Numbered from the stretch's first letter, positions 7,946-17,121 are shown. The stretch is DNA of 48,852 bases from Polaromonas sp. YR568 (GCA_945878995.1 CAMCUN010000023.1:1-48852), one strand, 5' to 3'. Numbers and translations are program-made. Notes: generated by a model from the letters alone, not told the origin.

Positions 7946-9522
7946 GCCTCCGCGCTGCGGCCCTTCATCGCAAAAATGCCTTGAGGGCGTTTTTGGATGA
8001 ACACAATGATGAACACCAGCACCGCAATTTTGGCCAGCACGGCGCCTGTCCAGCCTTCTAACAACTTGTTGACCAAGCCCAGGCCCAGCGCGGCATACAC
8101 CGTGCCGGCGAGTTGCCCCACGCCGCCCAGCACCACCACCATGAAGGCGTCCACGATATAGCTTTGGCCCAGGTCTGGCCCCACGTTGCCCACCTGGCTC
8201 AGGGCGCAACCGGCCAAGCCCGCAATGCCCGAGCCCAACGCAAAGGCGCTGGTGTCCACCCGCGCGGTGTTCACGCCCATGCACGAGGCCATGGGGCGGT
8301 TTTGCGTGACGCCGCGCACAAAAAGCCCCAAGCGGGTTTTGCTGATCAAGAGCACCATGCCCAAGAGCACGGCAGCGGCAAAGCCAATGATGACCAGGCG
8401 GTTCCAGGGCAGCTGCAAATTGGGCAGCACGGCCAGCGAGCCGCTCATCCACGAGGGGTTTTCCACGCCCACGTTTTGCGCGCCAAACACCGTGCGCACC
8501 GCTTGCATCAAGATCAGGCTGATGCCCCAGGTCGCCAGCAAGGTTTCCAGCGGCCGGCCGTACAAATACTGCAAGACGCTGCGCTCAATGAGCGCGCCCA
8601 CCAGGGCCGCGGTGGCAAAAGCCACGGGCAGCGCGAGCAGCAGGTAATAGTCAAAAGCGCCAGGCAGGTGCTGCCGAAAAGCCGCTTGCACCACGTAGGT
8701 GGCGTAGGCGCCCAGCATCATGAACTCGCCGTGGGCCATGTTGATCACGCCCATCAGGCCGTAGGTGATGGCCAGGCCCAAGGCCACCAACAGCAAGATG
8801 GAGCCCAGGCTCAGCCCCGTGAAGAGTTGTCCCAGGCGCTCACCCCAGCGCAAGCTGTCTTGAACTTTGGCCACGGCCTGCTTGAGGACCGACTGCACGG
8901 CCGGGTCGGTCTCGGCCGCGAGTTGCTGGTTGAGCAGCAGCAGCACCTCGGGCTGGGTGCTCTCGCGCAAGGTTTGGGCGGCCTGCAAGCGGTCGGCGGC
9001 TTGTTCGCTTTGCAGCTTGACGGCCGCCAAGGCCTGCTGCACCAGCGCCAAGGTGGCTGGGTCTTTTTCTTGGGCCAGCGCTTTGTCCAGCACGCGCTGG
9101 CGGCTGGCGTCCGGCTCTTTGAGCAAGGCCAGTGCGGCCTGCCTGCGCACCGCTGCGTCAGGGCTAAAGAGTTTGAGGGCGGCCAGGGCGGTGTCAATTT
9201 CACCGCGCAGCCGGTTGTTGAGCATCACGTCTTGGGCGTCGGCGGGCAGGTCCACGGCTTGGCCCGTGACAGGGTCCAGGCCTTTGCCCTCTTTGACCAC
9301 CAGCACCCTGCCGGCGGCGAGTTTCACCGCGTCATCGGCCAAGGCTTGCAGGTAGGTGGCGGTTTGGGCTGTGCCTTGGGCCACGGCATCGGCCAAGGCC
9401 CCAATGCGGGCGTCGTTGTCGCCCTCGGTCATGGCCAGCGCTTGTTGTGCAGTCAGGGCCTGGCAGGCCACACTCAGCGTCAGGCCTGCCAGCAGGGCCG
9501 CGCTTTTGATCCATCGTCTCAT
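7942..9522 (-). CDS. urtB: Urea ABC transporter permease UrtB
   Basis: 526 residues from the ATG at 9522; a TTG at 9549 is a weaker alternative. The N-terminus MRRWIKSAALLAGLTLSVAC looks like a signal sequence. About 190 residues of helical, Ala/Gln/Leu-rich sequence follow. The LivH-like permease domain then starts at about residue 220 with LGLAITYGLMGVINMAHGE and GAYATYVVQ. The long N-terminal extension is normal for UrtB and separates it from ordinary LivH proteins. A terminator-like hairpin sits between urtA and this gene, so it may be expressed below urtA. Confidence 0.95.
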   Translation of the reverse strand: MRRWIKSAALLAGLTLSVACQALTAQQALAMTEGDNDARIGALADAVAQGTAQTATYLQALADDAVKLAAGRVLVVKEGKGLDPVTGQAVDLPADAQDVMLNNRLRGEIDTALAALKLFSPDAAVRRQAALALLKEPDASRQRVLDKALAQEKDPATLALVQQALAAVKLQSEQAADRLQAAQTLRESTQPEVLLLLNQQLAAETDPAVQSVLKQAVAKVQDSLRWGERLGQLFTGLSLGSILLLVALGLAITYGLMGVINMAHGEFMMLGAYATYVVQAAFRQHLPGAFDYYLLLALPVAFATAALVGALIERSVLQYLYGRPLETLLATWGISLILMQAVRTVFGAQNVGVENPSWMSGSLAVLPNLQLPWNRLVIIGFAAAVLLGMVLLISKTRLGLFVRGVTQNRPMASCMGVNTARVDTSAFALGSGIAGLAGCALSQVGNVGPDLGQSYIVDAFMVVVLGGVGQLAGTVYAALGLGLVNKLLEGWTGAVLAKIAVLVFIIVFIQKRPQGIFAMKGRSAEA

Positions 9523-9555
9523 TGCATGTGTCCGGTCACCACGGGCCAAAGCCCG

Positions 9556-9584
9556 AAAAAAAGGGGAGGGCGAGAGCCCTCCCC
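9556..9584 (-). terminator. Rho-independent terminator between urtA and urtB
   Basis: A perfect 9-bp GC-rich stem (GGGGAGGGC / GCCCTCCCC, four-base loop at 9572-9575) is followed on the - strand by seven T residues (9562-9556). It lies just after the urtA stop. Such intercistronic terminators commonly allow read-through, so the binding protein is made in excess over the membrane parts. That role is inferred here. Confidence 0.8.
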
Positions 9585-9603
9585 AGTGGGCACTGCTCAG
9601 TGC

Positions 9604-10875
9604 TTACTTTTTCGCGGGTTCGTCAGGCTTTTTGTCGTTGCCTGCGATGTACGGGCTCCAAGGCTTGGCCTTGACCGGGCCTGGGGTCTTCCAGACCACG
9701 TTGAACTGGCCGTCGGCCTTGATCTCGCCAATGAACACCGACTTGTGCAGGTGGTGGTTTTTCTCGTCCATCTTGGAGGTGATGCCGCTGGGGGCTTTGA
9801 AGGTCTGCCCGGCCATGGCCTTGATGACGGCGTCCACATCGGTGGTTTTGGCCTTTTCAACGGCTTGCTTCCACATGTTGATGCCAATGTAGGTGGCCTC
9901 CATGGGGTCGTTGGTCAAAGGCTTGTCTTTGTGGCCAGCAATGTTCTTGGCCTTGGCGTAGGCGCCCCACTTTTTGGTGAACTCGTCATTGGCCGGGTTC
10001 TTGATGCTCATGAAGTAGTTCCAGGCCGCCAAGTGACCGACCAGTGGCTTGGTGTCCACGCCTCGCAGCTCTTCTTCACCGACCGAAAAGGCCACCACGG
10101 GCACGTCTTTGGCCTTCAAGCCTGCATTGCCCAGCTCTTTGTAGAAAGGCACGTTGGAGTCACCGTTGATGGTGGAGACCACGGCGGTTTTGCCACCGGC
10201 GCTGAATTTTTTAACATCGGCCACGATGGTTTGGTAGTCGCTGTGGCCAAAGGGGGTGTACTTTTCGTCGATGTCCTTGTCGGCCACGCCTTTGCTTTTG
10301 AGGTAGGCGCGCAAAATTTTGTTGGTGGTGCGGGGGTACACATAGTCGGTGCCCAAGAGCACCCAGCGCTTGGCGCCGCCGCCGTCTTTGCTCATGAGGT
10401 AGTCCACCGCAGGAATGGCCTGCTGGTTGGGGGCAGCGCCCGTGTAGAACACATTTTTGGACAGCTCTTCACCCTCGTACTGCACGGGGTAGAACAGCAA
10501 GCCATTGAGCTCTTCCACCACGGGCAGAACCGACTTGCGCGAGACCGAGGTCCAGCAGCCAAAAATCACGGCCACCTTGTCTTGCGTGAGCAGCTGCTTG
10601 GTTTTTTCGGCAAAGAGCGGCCAGTTCGAAGCGGGGTCCACCACCACAGCTTCGAGCTTTTTGCCCAACACGCCGCCCTTGGCGTTGATCTCGTCAATGG
10701 CCATCATCACTGTGTCTTTGAGCACGGTCTCCGAAATGGACATGGTCCCCGACAAGCTGTGCAGCACGCCCACCTTGATGGTGGCTTGAGCGTGCGCGGC
10801 GGGGAGGGAAAATGCACTGGCTGCCAAGGCGGCGGCGGTGGCCATGACTTTAAGTTGACGGCGGCGGTTGAACAT
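9604..10875 (-). CDS. urtA: Urea ABC transporter periplasmic binding protein UrtA
   Basis: 423 residues. A basic start (MFNRRRQLK) and hydrophobic core ending PAAHA form a signal peptide with probable cleavage near residue 29. The mature protein is a type I periplasmic binding fold starting ATIKVGVLHSLSGTMSISE. It carries UrtA/AmiC-family motifs such as NWPLFAEKTKQLL, IFGCWTS, NGLLFYPVQYEGEE, and the late HHLHKSVFIGEI. It captures urea in the periplasm for UrtBC. AGGAG is well placed before the ATG. A sigma-54 promoter match lies about 60 bp upstream. It heads the urtABCDE operon and is divergent from ureA across 233 bp. Confidence 0.97.
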   Translation of the reverse strand: MFNRRRQLKVMATAAALAASAFSLPAAHAQATIKVGVLHSLSGTMSISETVLKDTVMMAIDEINAKGGVLGKKLEAVVVDPASNWPLFAEKTKQLLTQDKVAVIFGCWTSVSRKSVLPVVEELNGLLFYPVQYEGEELSKNVFYTGAAPNQQAIPAVDYLMSKDGGGAKRWVLLGTDYVYPRTTNKILRAYLKSKGVADKDIDEKYTPFGHSDYQTIVADVKKFSAGGKTAVVSTINGDSNVPFYKELGNAGLKAKDVPVVAFSVGEEELRGVDTKPLVGHLAAWNYFMSIKNPANDEFTKKWGAYAKAKNIAGHKDKPLTNDPMEATYIGINMWKQAVEKAKTTDVDAVIKAMAGQTFKAPSGITSKMDEKNHHLHKSVFIGEIKADGQFNVVWKTPGPVKAKPWSPYIAGNDKKPDEPAKK

Positions 10876-10933
10876 CAGATCACTCCTGTTTTATAAATTG
10901 AATGCAAAGAAAAATACCCTGCATGATCCTTAG

Positions 10934-10949
10934 AGCAAAGCCCGTACCA
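10934..10949 (-). promoter_or_regulatory. Sigma-54 (-24/-12) promoter for urtABCDE
   Basis: Read on the - strand the site is TGGTACGGGCTTTGCT. It fits the RpoN consensus TGGYACN5TTGCW at every defined position, with the required 10-base gap between the invariant GG and GC. The predicted transcript would start near 10923, leaving about 48 nt before the urtA ATG. Sigma-54 plus NtrC control is the known route for nitrogen-starvation induction of urea transport in proteobacteria. A paired NtrC site could not be identified with confidence; GCACC half-sites occur upstream near 10969 and 11063. Confidence 0.7.
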
Positions 10950-11108
10950 ACTGATTGAAGGATTTATGCACCAATGTCGATCACTCGCGCCCCTTCTTGG
11001 CACTCGTTTGTGCTTGGCCGGTCCAGCCCTTGGCCCCAAGCCTGTGAACGGGCACACAATTTGCACCGGTTTGGACGTGGGCACCGATAAAAAAGAAAGC
11101 GCACCAAA

Positions 11109-11411
11109 ATGGAACTGACCCCCAGAGAAAAAGACAAGCTGTTGATCTTCACGGCGGCCTTGCTCGCCGAGCGCAGAAAAGCGCGTGGCCTCAAGCTCAA
11201 TTACCCCGAGAGCGTGGCTCTGATCAGCGCTGCGGTGATGGAGGGCGCACGCGACGGCAAGACCGTGGCGCAGCTCATGAGCGAGGGGCGCAATGTGCTC
11301 GGCCGCAGCGATGTGATGGACGGCGTGGCCGAGATGATTCCGGACATCCAGGTCGAAGCCACCTTTCCCGATGGCACCAAATTGGTGACCGTGCACCAAC
11401 CTATTGTTTGA
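11109..11411 (+). CDS. ureA: Urease subunit gamma UreA
   Basis: 100 residues, exactly the family size. It begins [23 protein letters not shown] and contains [12 protein letters not shown], the [13 protein letters not shown] motif and the closing [13 protein letters not shown]. UreA assembles with UreB and UreC into the trimeric urease core in the cytoplasm. It is the first gene of the ureA-small ORF-ureBCEFG operon. The 233-bp spacer shared with urtA is the likely control region. A sigma-54-like sequence on this strand at 10997-11014 has the wrong spacing. Confidence 0.97.
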   Translation: MELTPREKDKLLIFTAALLAERRKARGLKLNYPESVALISAAVMEGARDGKTVAQLMSEGRNVLGRSDVMDGVAEMIPDIQVEATFPDGTKLVTVHQPIV

Positions 11412-11427
11412 AGCTTGGACACATCCC

Positions 11428-11598
11428 ATGAAATTGAGTTTTATTTTTTTAAGCGGCGCGCTCATCCACCGTGCAGCCCAGGCGCATGAAGGCCATGGTT
11501 TGCAAGCTCTGAGCCACTGGCACGCCACCGATGCCTTGGGCTTTGTTGCTTTGGCAGCGGTGGTGGCTGCAGCTTGGTCTTACTTCAACCGCAAATGA
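11428..11598 (+). CDS. Small His-containing membrane or exported protein between ureA and ureB
   Basis: 56 residues from the ATG at 11428; a TTG at 11404 is less likely. A hydrophobic signal-like start ([19 protein letters not shown]) is followed by [16 protein letters not shown], which has five His in 16 residues. A single transmembrane segment ([17 protein letters not shown]) and a basic end (NRK) follow. It sits 16 bp after ureA and 7 bp before ureB, so it is surely co-transcribed. The His-rich stretch after a signal peptide recalls the first part of HupE/UreJ nickel-related membrane proteins, but it is far too short to be one. A role in nickel handling is only a guess from position and composition. 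Confidence 0.65.
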   Translation: MKLSFIFLSGALIHRAAQAHEGHGLQALSHWHATDALGFVALAAVVAAAWSYFNRK

Positions 11599-11605
11599 GG
11601 CGCGC

Positions 11606-11911
11606 ATGATTCCCGGAGAACTCTTGATTGACGAGGGCGAACACGCCCTCAACCCTGGCCGGCGCACGCACACCTTGGTGGTGAAGAACGCGGGTGACCG
11701 ACCCATTCAGGTGGGCTCGCACTACCACTTTGCCGAAACCAACGGCGCACTGGACTTTGACCGTGAAGCAGCCCGCGGCATGCGGCTGAACATTGCGGCC
11801 GGCACGGCGGTGCGATTTGAGCCGGGCCAGCAGCGCACGGTGGATTTGGTGGACTACTCCGGCGAGCGCGTGGTGTACGGTTTTCGCGGACTCATTCAAG
11901 GCAGGCTCTGA
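11606..11911 (+). CDS. ureB: Urease subunit beta UreB
   Basis: 101 residues. Starts [19 protein letters not shown] and contains the family motifs [36 protein letters not shown] and the closing YGFRGLIQG. It forms the urease core with UreA and UreC. The ATG at 11606 matches the conserved family start; the upstream in-frame sequence falls inside the small preceding gene. One base separates its stop from the ureC start. Confidence 0.97.
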   Translation: MIPGELLIDEGEHALNPGRRTHTLVVKNAGDRPIQVGSHYHFAETNGALDFDREAARGMRLNIAAGTAVRFEPGQQRTVDLVDYSGERVVYGFRGLIQGRL

Positions 11912-11912
11912 C

Positions 11913-13631
11913 ATGGCAACCATTGGCAAACGCGCATACGCTGAAATGTTTGGCCCCACCGTGGGCGACCGGCTGCGCCTGGCCGACACGGCCTTGTTGA
12001 TAGAGGTCGAAAAAGACTTCACGCTGCAAGCCGGTGGCTACGGCGAGGAGGTCAAGTTCGGCGGCGGCAAAACCATACGCGACGGCATGTCCCAGTCGCA
12101 ACGCAGCCGCGCCCAAGGGGCGGTGGACTGCGTGCTGACCAACGCGCTCATCGTCGACCACTGGGGCATCGTCAAGGCCGACATTGGCCTGGTGGGCAAC
12201 CGCATTGCCGGCATAGGCAAGGCGGGCAACCCGGACACGCAGCCGGGGGTGGACATTGTCATTGGCCCGGGCACCGAGGTCATCAGCTGCGAGGGCATGA
12301 TCGTCACGGCCGGCGGCATTGATTCCCACATCCACTTTATTGCGCCCCAACAAATTGACGAGGCCTTGGCCAGTGGCGTGACCACCATGCTGGGCGGGGG
12401 CACGGGCCCGGCCACCGGCACCTTTGCCACCACTTGCACCCCTGGGCCCTGGAACATAGAGCGCATGCTGCAGTCTGCGGACGCTTTTGCCATGAACTTG
12501 GGCTTCATGGGCAAAGGCAATGCCGCGCTGCCGGCGGCGCTGCACGAGCAAATTGCGGCGGGCGCCATTGGCATGAAGCTGCACGAGGACTGGGGCACCA
12601 CGCCTGCGGCCATTGACAACTGCCTGACGGTGGCCGAAGAAACGGACACCCAAGTGGCCATCCACACCGACACGCTCAACGAGTCTGGCTTTGTGGAAGA
12701 CACGGTGGCCGCGTTCAAGGGCCGCACCATCCACACCTTTCACACCGAAGGCGCGGGCGGCGGCCACGCCCCCGACATTTTGAAGGTGGTGGGCCTGGCC
12801 AATGTGCTGCCGTCGTCCACCAACCCCACGCGGCCCTACACCATCAACACCCTGGACGAGCATGTGGACATGCTGATGGTCTGCCACCACCTGGACCCTG
12901 CCATTGCCGAGGACCTGGCCTTTGCCGAAAGCCGCATCCGCAAGGAAACCATTGCGGCCGAAGACATCTTGCACGACTTGGGCGCCATCAGCATGATGAG
13001 CAGCGACAGCCAAGCCATGGGCCGGGTGGGCGAGGTCATCATCCGCACCTGGCAAACCGCCCACAAAATGAAGCTGCAGCGCGGCGGCCTGCCGGGCGAC
13101 ACGGACAGGCATGACAACGCCCGCATCAAGCGCTACATCGCCAAATACACCATCAACCCGGCCATTGCCCACGGCATCAGCCACGAGGTGGGCAGCATAG
13201 AGGTGGGCAAGTGGGCCGACTTGGTGATTTGGAAGCCGGCGTTTTTTGGCGTCAAGCCGGCCATCGTCATGAAGGGCGGCTTCATTGCCCTGGCCGCCAT
13301 GGGCGACCCCAATGCCTCCATTCCCACGCCGCAGCCTGTGCATTACCGGCCCATGTTTGGCAGCTACGGTGGCGCGCTGGCCAAAGGCTCGCTGAGCTTT
13401 GTCTCGCAAACGGGCCTGCAGGCCGACATTGGCCAGCGCTATGGCCTGGCCAAAACGCTGTCGGCCGTGAAAAACACTCGCGGGGTGCGCAAGCAGGACA
13501 TGGTCCACAACACCTACACGCCGCACATGGAGGTGGACGCCCAAACCTATGTGGTGCGCGCCGACGGCGTGCTGCTGACCTGCGAGCCGGCGGCCAGCTT
13601 GCCCATGACCCAACGTTACTTTTTATTCTGA
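11913..13631 (+). CDS. ureC: Urease catalytic subunit alpha UreC
   Basis: 572 residues, full length. It hydrolyses urea to ammonia and carbamate at a dinuclear nickel centre. The ligands can be placed: His139 and His141 (DSHIHF), the carbamylated Lys222 (GMKLHEDWG, with His224), His251 (IHTD), His277 (FHTEG) and Asp365 (MMSSD). The flap Cys324-His325 (VCHH) is present. All residues needed for activity are intact, so the enzyme should work once UreDEFG insert nickel. The start at 11913 ([16 protein letters not shown]) is the family start. Its TGA overlaps the ureE ATG by one base. Confidence 0.98.
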   Translation: MATIGKRAYAEMFGPTVGDRLRLADTALLIEVEKDFTLQAGGYGEEVKFGGGKTIRDGMSQSQRSRAQGAVDCVLTNALIVDHWGIVKADIGLVGNRIAGIGKAGNPDTQPGVDIVIGPGTEVISCEGMIVTAGGIDSHIHFIAPQQIDEALASGVTTMLGGGTGPATGTFATTCTPGPWNIERMLQSADAFAMNLGFMGKGNAALPAALHEQIAAGAIGMKLHEDWGTTPAAIDNCLTVAEETDTQVAIHTDTLNESGFVEDTVAAFKGRTIHTFHTEGAGGGHAPDILKVVGLANVLPSSTNPTRPYTINTLDEHVDMLMVCHHLDPAIAEDLAFAESRIRKETIAAEDILHDLGAISMMSSDSQAMGRVGEVIIRTWQTAHKMKLQRGGLPGDTDRHDNARIKRYIAKYTINPAIAHGISHEVGSIEVGKWADLVIWKPAFFGVKPAIVMKGGFIALAAMGDPNASIPTPQPVHYRPMFGSYGGALAKGSLSFVSQTGLQADIGQRYGLAKTLSAVKNTRGVRKQDMVHNTYTPHMEVDAQTYVVRADGVLLTCEPAASLPMTQRYFLF

Positions 13632-14152
13632 TGCTGATCTGCTCCAAACGCATGCCCCAAGGCCGGGGACTTGCCAAGGTTCTGTTGGCGCGCAGCGCCT
13701 CGGTCACGCTGGACTGGGACACCCGCTGCAAAAGCCGCTTTGACGCCACCGACAGTACCGGCCGCGCGCTGGGGGTGTTTTTGCCCCGGGGCCATGTGCT
13801 GCGTGGCGGCGATGTGCTGGTGGCCGAAGACGGCTCCTTGGTGCGCGTGGAGGCCGCCCTGCAAAAAGTGCTGCGCATCACCTTTTGCACGCAGCACGGC
13901 AGCCCCTTTGACCTCATGCGGGCGGCCTACCACCTGGGCAATCGCCATGTCCCCATTGAGTTGCAGCCGCAGTGCCTGCAAATTGAGCCCGACCATGTGC
14001 TGGCCGATTTGCTGCGCGCCATGCACCTGACGGTGACCGAGGAATTGCAGCCTTTTGAGCCCGAAACCGGGGCCTATGGCGAGTCGGCCATGATGGGTCA
14101 TGACCATGGGGGCGGACATGGGCATGGTCACAGCCACGACCATGGCCACTGA
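13631..14152 (+). CDS. ureE: Urease accessory nickel metallochaperone UreE
   Basis: 173 residues. UreE binds nickel and passes it to UreG for urease activation. The N-terminal domain ([39 protein letters not shown]) is followed by the metal-binding domain with [13 protein letters not shown]. The C-terminus is a His-rich tail, [18 protein letters not shown], a nickel-binding extension seen in many UreE proteins. The 3' end encoding the tail overlaps the ureF start by 11 bases. Confidence 0.95.
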   Translation: MLICSKRMPQGRGLAKVLLARSASVTLDWDTRCKSRFDATDSTGRALGVFLPRGHVLRGGDVLVAEDGSLVRVEAALQKVLRITFCTQHGSPFDLMRAAYHLGNRHVPIELQPQCLQIEPDHVLADLLRAMHLTVTEELQPFEPETGAYGESAMMGHDHGGGHGHGHSHDHGH

Positions 14153-14825
14153 CATCCACAGCCTGCTTCAGCTGATCTGGCTGGCCTCGCCGGCCTTGCC
14201 CGTGGGGGGCTTTTCCTACTCTGAAGGGCTGGAGGCCGCCATCGACCACGGCCTGGTGCATGACGAGGCCAGCTGCACGGCATGGCTGAGCGACCAACTG
14301 CTGCTGACGCAGGCGCGGGGCGATATGGCGGCCATGGCGCTGGCCATCCCGGCCTGGCAGGCGCTGGACGAGCCGCGCTTACAAGCCTTGAGCACCTGGG
14401 TGCTCAGCAGCCGTGAAAGCTTTGAAATGCGCTTGCAGGCCGAGCAAATGGGCCGCTCCTTGCTGGACTGGGCGCGCAACCTGCAGCACGCCAGCCCCGA
14501 GGCCTTGCACTTGCTGGCCAGCTTGCCGCCCAGCTACCCCATGGCCTATGCCCTGGCCTTGTCGAGCACCCGCGCGCCTTTGAATGACGCCTTGCAGGCC
14601 TACGCCTTTGGTTGGTGCGAAAACATGACGCAAGCTGCTCTCAAGGCCGTGCCCCTGGGTCAAAACAGCGGGCAGCGCATGCTGGCCGTGCTGGCCCGCG
14701 CCATCCCTGAGGCGATTGACACGGCGCTTGGCCGCACCGAGCAGACCTTGCAGGCTTTTTCTCCCATGCTGGCCATTTTGTCGGCCCGCCATGAAACCCA
14801 ATACTCCAGACTTTTTCGCTCATGA
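14142..14825 (+). CDS. ureF: Urease accessory protein UreF
   Basis: 227 residues from the ATG at 14142 ([20 protein letters not shown]). UreF is an all-helical protein that joins UreD and UreG on apo-urease and acts as a checkpoint for GTP hydrolysis. Family motifs are [21 protein letters not shown] near residues 14-34, the RxSxE-like [33 protein letters not shown], and the C-terminal [14 protein letters not shown]. An in-frame ATG at 14100 lies inside the His-tail codons of ureE and is unlikely to be used. It overlaps ureG by an ATGA. Confidence 0.95.
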   Translation: MATDIHSLLQLIWLASPALPVGGFSYSEGLEAAIDHGLVHDEASCTAWLSDQLLLTQARGDMAAMALAIPAWQALDEPRLQALSTWVLSSRESFEMRLQAEQMGRSLLDWARNLQHASPEALHLLASLPPSYPMAYALALSSTRAPLNDALQAYAFGWCENMTQAALKAVPLGQNSGQRMLAVLARAIPEAIDTALGRTEQTLQAFSPMLAILSARHETQYSRLFRS

Positions 14826-15475
14826 CCGCACTTCATCACATCCCTGGCCGCAGCAAAAAACTCCCACCCTTGCGCGTGGGCATAGGCGGGCCTGTGGGCT
14901 CGGGCAAAACCACCTTGCTGGAGATGCTTTGCAAGCACATGCGCAGCGAGTTTGACCTGATCGCCATCACCAACGACATATACACCAAGGAAGACCAGCG
15001 CATCTTGACCGTCAGCGGCGCCTTGCCGGCCGAGCGCATCATGGGGGTGGAGACAGGAGGCTGCCCGCACACCGCCATACGGGAGGACGCCTCCATCAAT
15101 CTGGAGGCGATTGACCGCATGCTTGAAAAATTCCCCGAGGCCGACATCGTGTTCATTGAAAGCGGTGGCGACAACCTGGCCGCCACCTTCAGCCCAGAGC
15201 TGAGCGACCTGACGATTTACGTCATTGACGTGGCCGCCGGTGAAAAAATCCCTCGCAAAGGCGGGCCGGGCATCACCAAAAGCGACTTGTTCGTCATCAA
15301 CAAAATCGACTTGGCCCCCCATGTGGGCGCGGACCTGGAGGTCATGCGCGTGGACACCGACCGCATGCGCCCCAACCGCCAGGCCCGCCCTTGGGTCATG
15401 ACCAACCTCAAAACCCTGCAAGGCCTGGACGAGGTGGTCGGCTTCATTCAAAAGCGCGGCATGCTTGTGGCTTGA
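14822..15475 (+). CDS. ureG: Urease accessory GTPase UreG
   Basis: 217 residues. A SIMIBI-class GTPase that couples GTP hydrolysis to nickel insertion. The P-loop GPVGSGKT is at residues 23-30. The metal-binding Cys-Pro-His of [15 protein letters not shown] is at 81-83, [15 protein letters not shown] follows, and NKIDLAP gives the guanine-specificity NKxD motif. It is the last gene of the ure operon. Immediately after its stop the sequence enters a REP-like palindrome array, which may act as the 3' boundary of the transcript. Confidence 0.97.
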   Translation: MTALHHIPGRSKKLPPLRVGIGGPVGSGKTTLLEMLCKHMRSEFDLIAITNDIYTKEDQRILTVSGALPAERIMGVETGGCPHTAIREDASINLEAIDRMLEKFPEADIVFIESGGDNLAATFSPELSDLTIYVIDVAAGEKIPRKGGPGITKSDLFVINKIDLAPHVGADLEVMRVDTDRMRPNRQARPWVMTNLKTLQGLDEVVGFIQKRGMLVA

Positions 15476-15495
15476 CTGTGGCATCTGGCGAGCCA

Positions 15496-16175
15496 TCGCC
15501 GGCAGGCCAGCTCCTACAGGGAGAAAACCAGGCCTTTGTCACTGTCTTTGTAGGAGCCAGCCTGCTGGCGAAGGGTGGCGGCAAACGTGCATCACCGCAG
15601 GCGAATATTCGCTGGCAGGCCAGCTCCCACAAAACACAAGCCAAACACCCGCCAAAGCGTTGCACCTTGTCTTTGTAGGAGCCAGCCTGCTGGCGAAGCG
15701 TGCCGGCAAACCTACATCACCGCAGGCGAGCATTCGCTGGCAGGCCAGCTCCCACAGGGGACAAGCCAAACACCCGCCAAAGCGTTGCACCTTGTCTTTG
15801 TAGGAGCCAGCCTGCTGGCGAATCGTGCCGGCAAACGTGCATCACCGCAGGCGAACATTCGCTGGCAGGCCAGCTCCCACAGAACACAAGCCAAACACCC
15901 GCCAAAGCGTTGCGCCTTGCCTTTGTAGGAGCCAGCCTGCTGGCGAAGGGTGGCGGCAAACGTGCATCACCGCAGGCGAACATTCGCTGGCAGGCCAGCT
16001 CCCACAGAACACAAGCCAAACACCCGCCAAAGAGTTGCACCTTGTCTTTGTAGGAGCCAGCCTGCTGGCGAAGCGTGGCGGCAAACGGGCATCACCGCAG
16101 GCGATCAATCGCCGGCAGGCCAGCTCCTACAGGGGAAAAGCTAACTTGTCTTTGTAGGAGCTTGCCTGCAAGCGA
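15496..16175. repeat. Tandem array of REP-like palindromes (BIME type), 125-bp period
   Basis: Forward elements with core GGAGCCAGCCTGCTGGCGA begin (from the preceding TGTA) at 15549, 15674, 15799, 15924 and 16049, exactly 125 bp apart. Inverted partners (TCGCTGGCAGGCCAGCTCC) begin at 15609, 15734, 15859, 15984 and 16109, again 125 bp apart. A lone inverted copy at 15496 and a variant forward copy at 16153 (GGAGCTTGCCTGCAAGCGA) flank the array. Each element is an imperfect palindrome that can fold on itself. The linkers are conserved too, so whole units were duplicated. The element resembles Pseudomonas REPs, which are mobilised by RAYT transposases; none is encoded here. Overlapping open frames of 60-117 codons on both strands are by-products of the repeat and not genes. 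Confidence 0.9.
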
Positions 16176-16332
16176 TGGCTGCCGTGCACACCCATGACCG
16201 CGCAGCGACCTGAACTTGCGCAAATTGCTGCGAATGGCCCCTCGAGTTTGCAAAAGTGCCTGGCCGTCCAGCCGGCTGGCCCTTGCCAGCCAAGACCCTC
16301 CGCTGGACCGGCCTGACCGTAGAATCTGATCC

Positions 16333-17121
16333 ATGAAAATACTGATCAGCAACGACGATGGTTACCAAGCGCCCGGCATCGTCGCTCTCTATGAAGCCTT
16401 GCGCGATGTTGCTGATGTGGAAGTGGTGGCACCCGAGCAAAACAACAGCGCCAAGTCCAATGCCCTGACCTTGCATTCGCCCATGTATGTGCACCGGGCG
16501 GCCAATGGTTTTAGGTACGTCAATGGCACGCCCGCGGACTGCGTGCACATTGCGCTGACGGGTTTGTTGGGCTACCGGCCCGACTTGGTGGTTTCGGGCG
16601 TCAACAATGGCGCGAACATGGGCGATGACACCATTTACTCGGGCACCGTGGGTGCGGCCATGGAGGGGTATTTGTTTGGCATTCCGGCCATCGCCTTTTC
16701 TCAGACCGAGCGCGGTTGGGGCCACATTGAGGAGGCGGCCAAGCGGGCACGGCAATTGGTGCTGCACATGGCGCCGTCTATCGAGTCCAGCGCGAATGCC
16801 GGCCCCGCTGGAGCCGTGCCCTGGCTGCTGAACGTGAATATTCCTAATTTGCCTGCCGAGCAGATCAAGGGCGTGAAAATCGCCAGGCTGGGGCGCCGGC
16901 ACGCCGCCGAGCGGGTCATCACGCAAACCAGCCCGCGGGGCGAAACCATGTACTGGATAGGCAGCGCAGGCCCCGCCAAAGACGACAGCGAGGGCACAGA
17001 CTTTCACGCCACGGCACAAGGCTTTATGTCGATCACGCCTTTGCAAGTCGACCTGACAGACCACGAGCGCCTTCCCTTTTGGGCGCAGACTGCCGACAGC
17101 CTGAGCCGGACAGGGGCATGA
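16333..17121 (+). CDS. surE: 5'/3'-nucleotidase SurE
   Basis: 262 residues. A metal-dependent nucleoside monophosphate phosphatase of the stationary-phase survival group. The start [16 protein letters not shown] carries the metal ligands Asp8 and Asp9, with NNSAKSN near residue 40 and [21 protein letters not shown] near residue 95 completing the site. It overlaps pcm by an ATGA, as usual. TAGAAT at 16320-16325 could be a -10 box placed so that transcription starts at or next to the ATG, but no -35 is evident. Confidence 0.96.
   Translation: MKILISNDDGYQAPGIVALYEALRDVADVEVVAPEQNNSAKSNALTLHSPMYVHRAANGFRYVNGTPADCVHIALTGLLGYRPDLVVSGVNNGANMGDDTIYSGTVGAAMEGYLFGIPAIAFSQTERGWGHIEEAAKRARQLVLHMAPSIESSANAGPAGAVPWLLNVNIPNLPAEQIKGVKIARLGRRHAAERVITQTSPRGETMYWIGSAGPAKDDSEGTDFHATAQGFMSITPLQVDLTDHERLPFWAQTADSLSRTGA

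Noticed and set aside
8113..10896. A 927-codon + strand open frame antisense to urtB and urtA
   Set aside because: It is fully covered by real genes on the other strand. The His/Gly/Val-rich translation is typical of the antisense of GC-rich codons, and the frame crosses the urtA-urtB terminator.
10997..11014. Sigma-54-like sequence TTGGCACTCGTTTGTGCT facing ureA
   Set aside because: The gap between the GG and GC elements is 11 rather than the required 10 bases.
11892..13613. A 573-codon - strand open frame over ureC
   Set aside because: It is antisense to an intact catalytic urease subunit and has no recognisable motifs.
15391..16157. Several overlapping 60-117 codon frames within the 125-bp repeats, on both strands
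   Set aside because: They repeat the same 42-residue block because the DNA repeats, occur in several frames at once, and lack ribosome binding sites.
15496..16175. Resemblance to a CRISPR array
   Set aside because: The repeated unit is 125 bp, composed of paired palindromes with conserved linkers and no unique spacers, and no cas genes are nearby.
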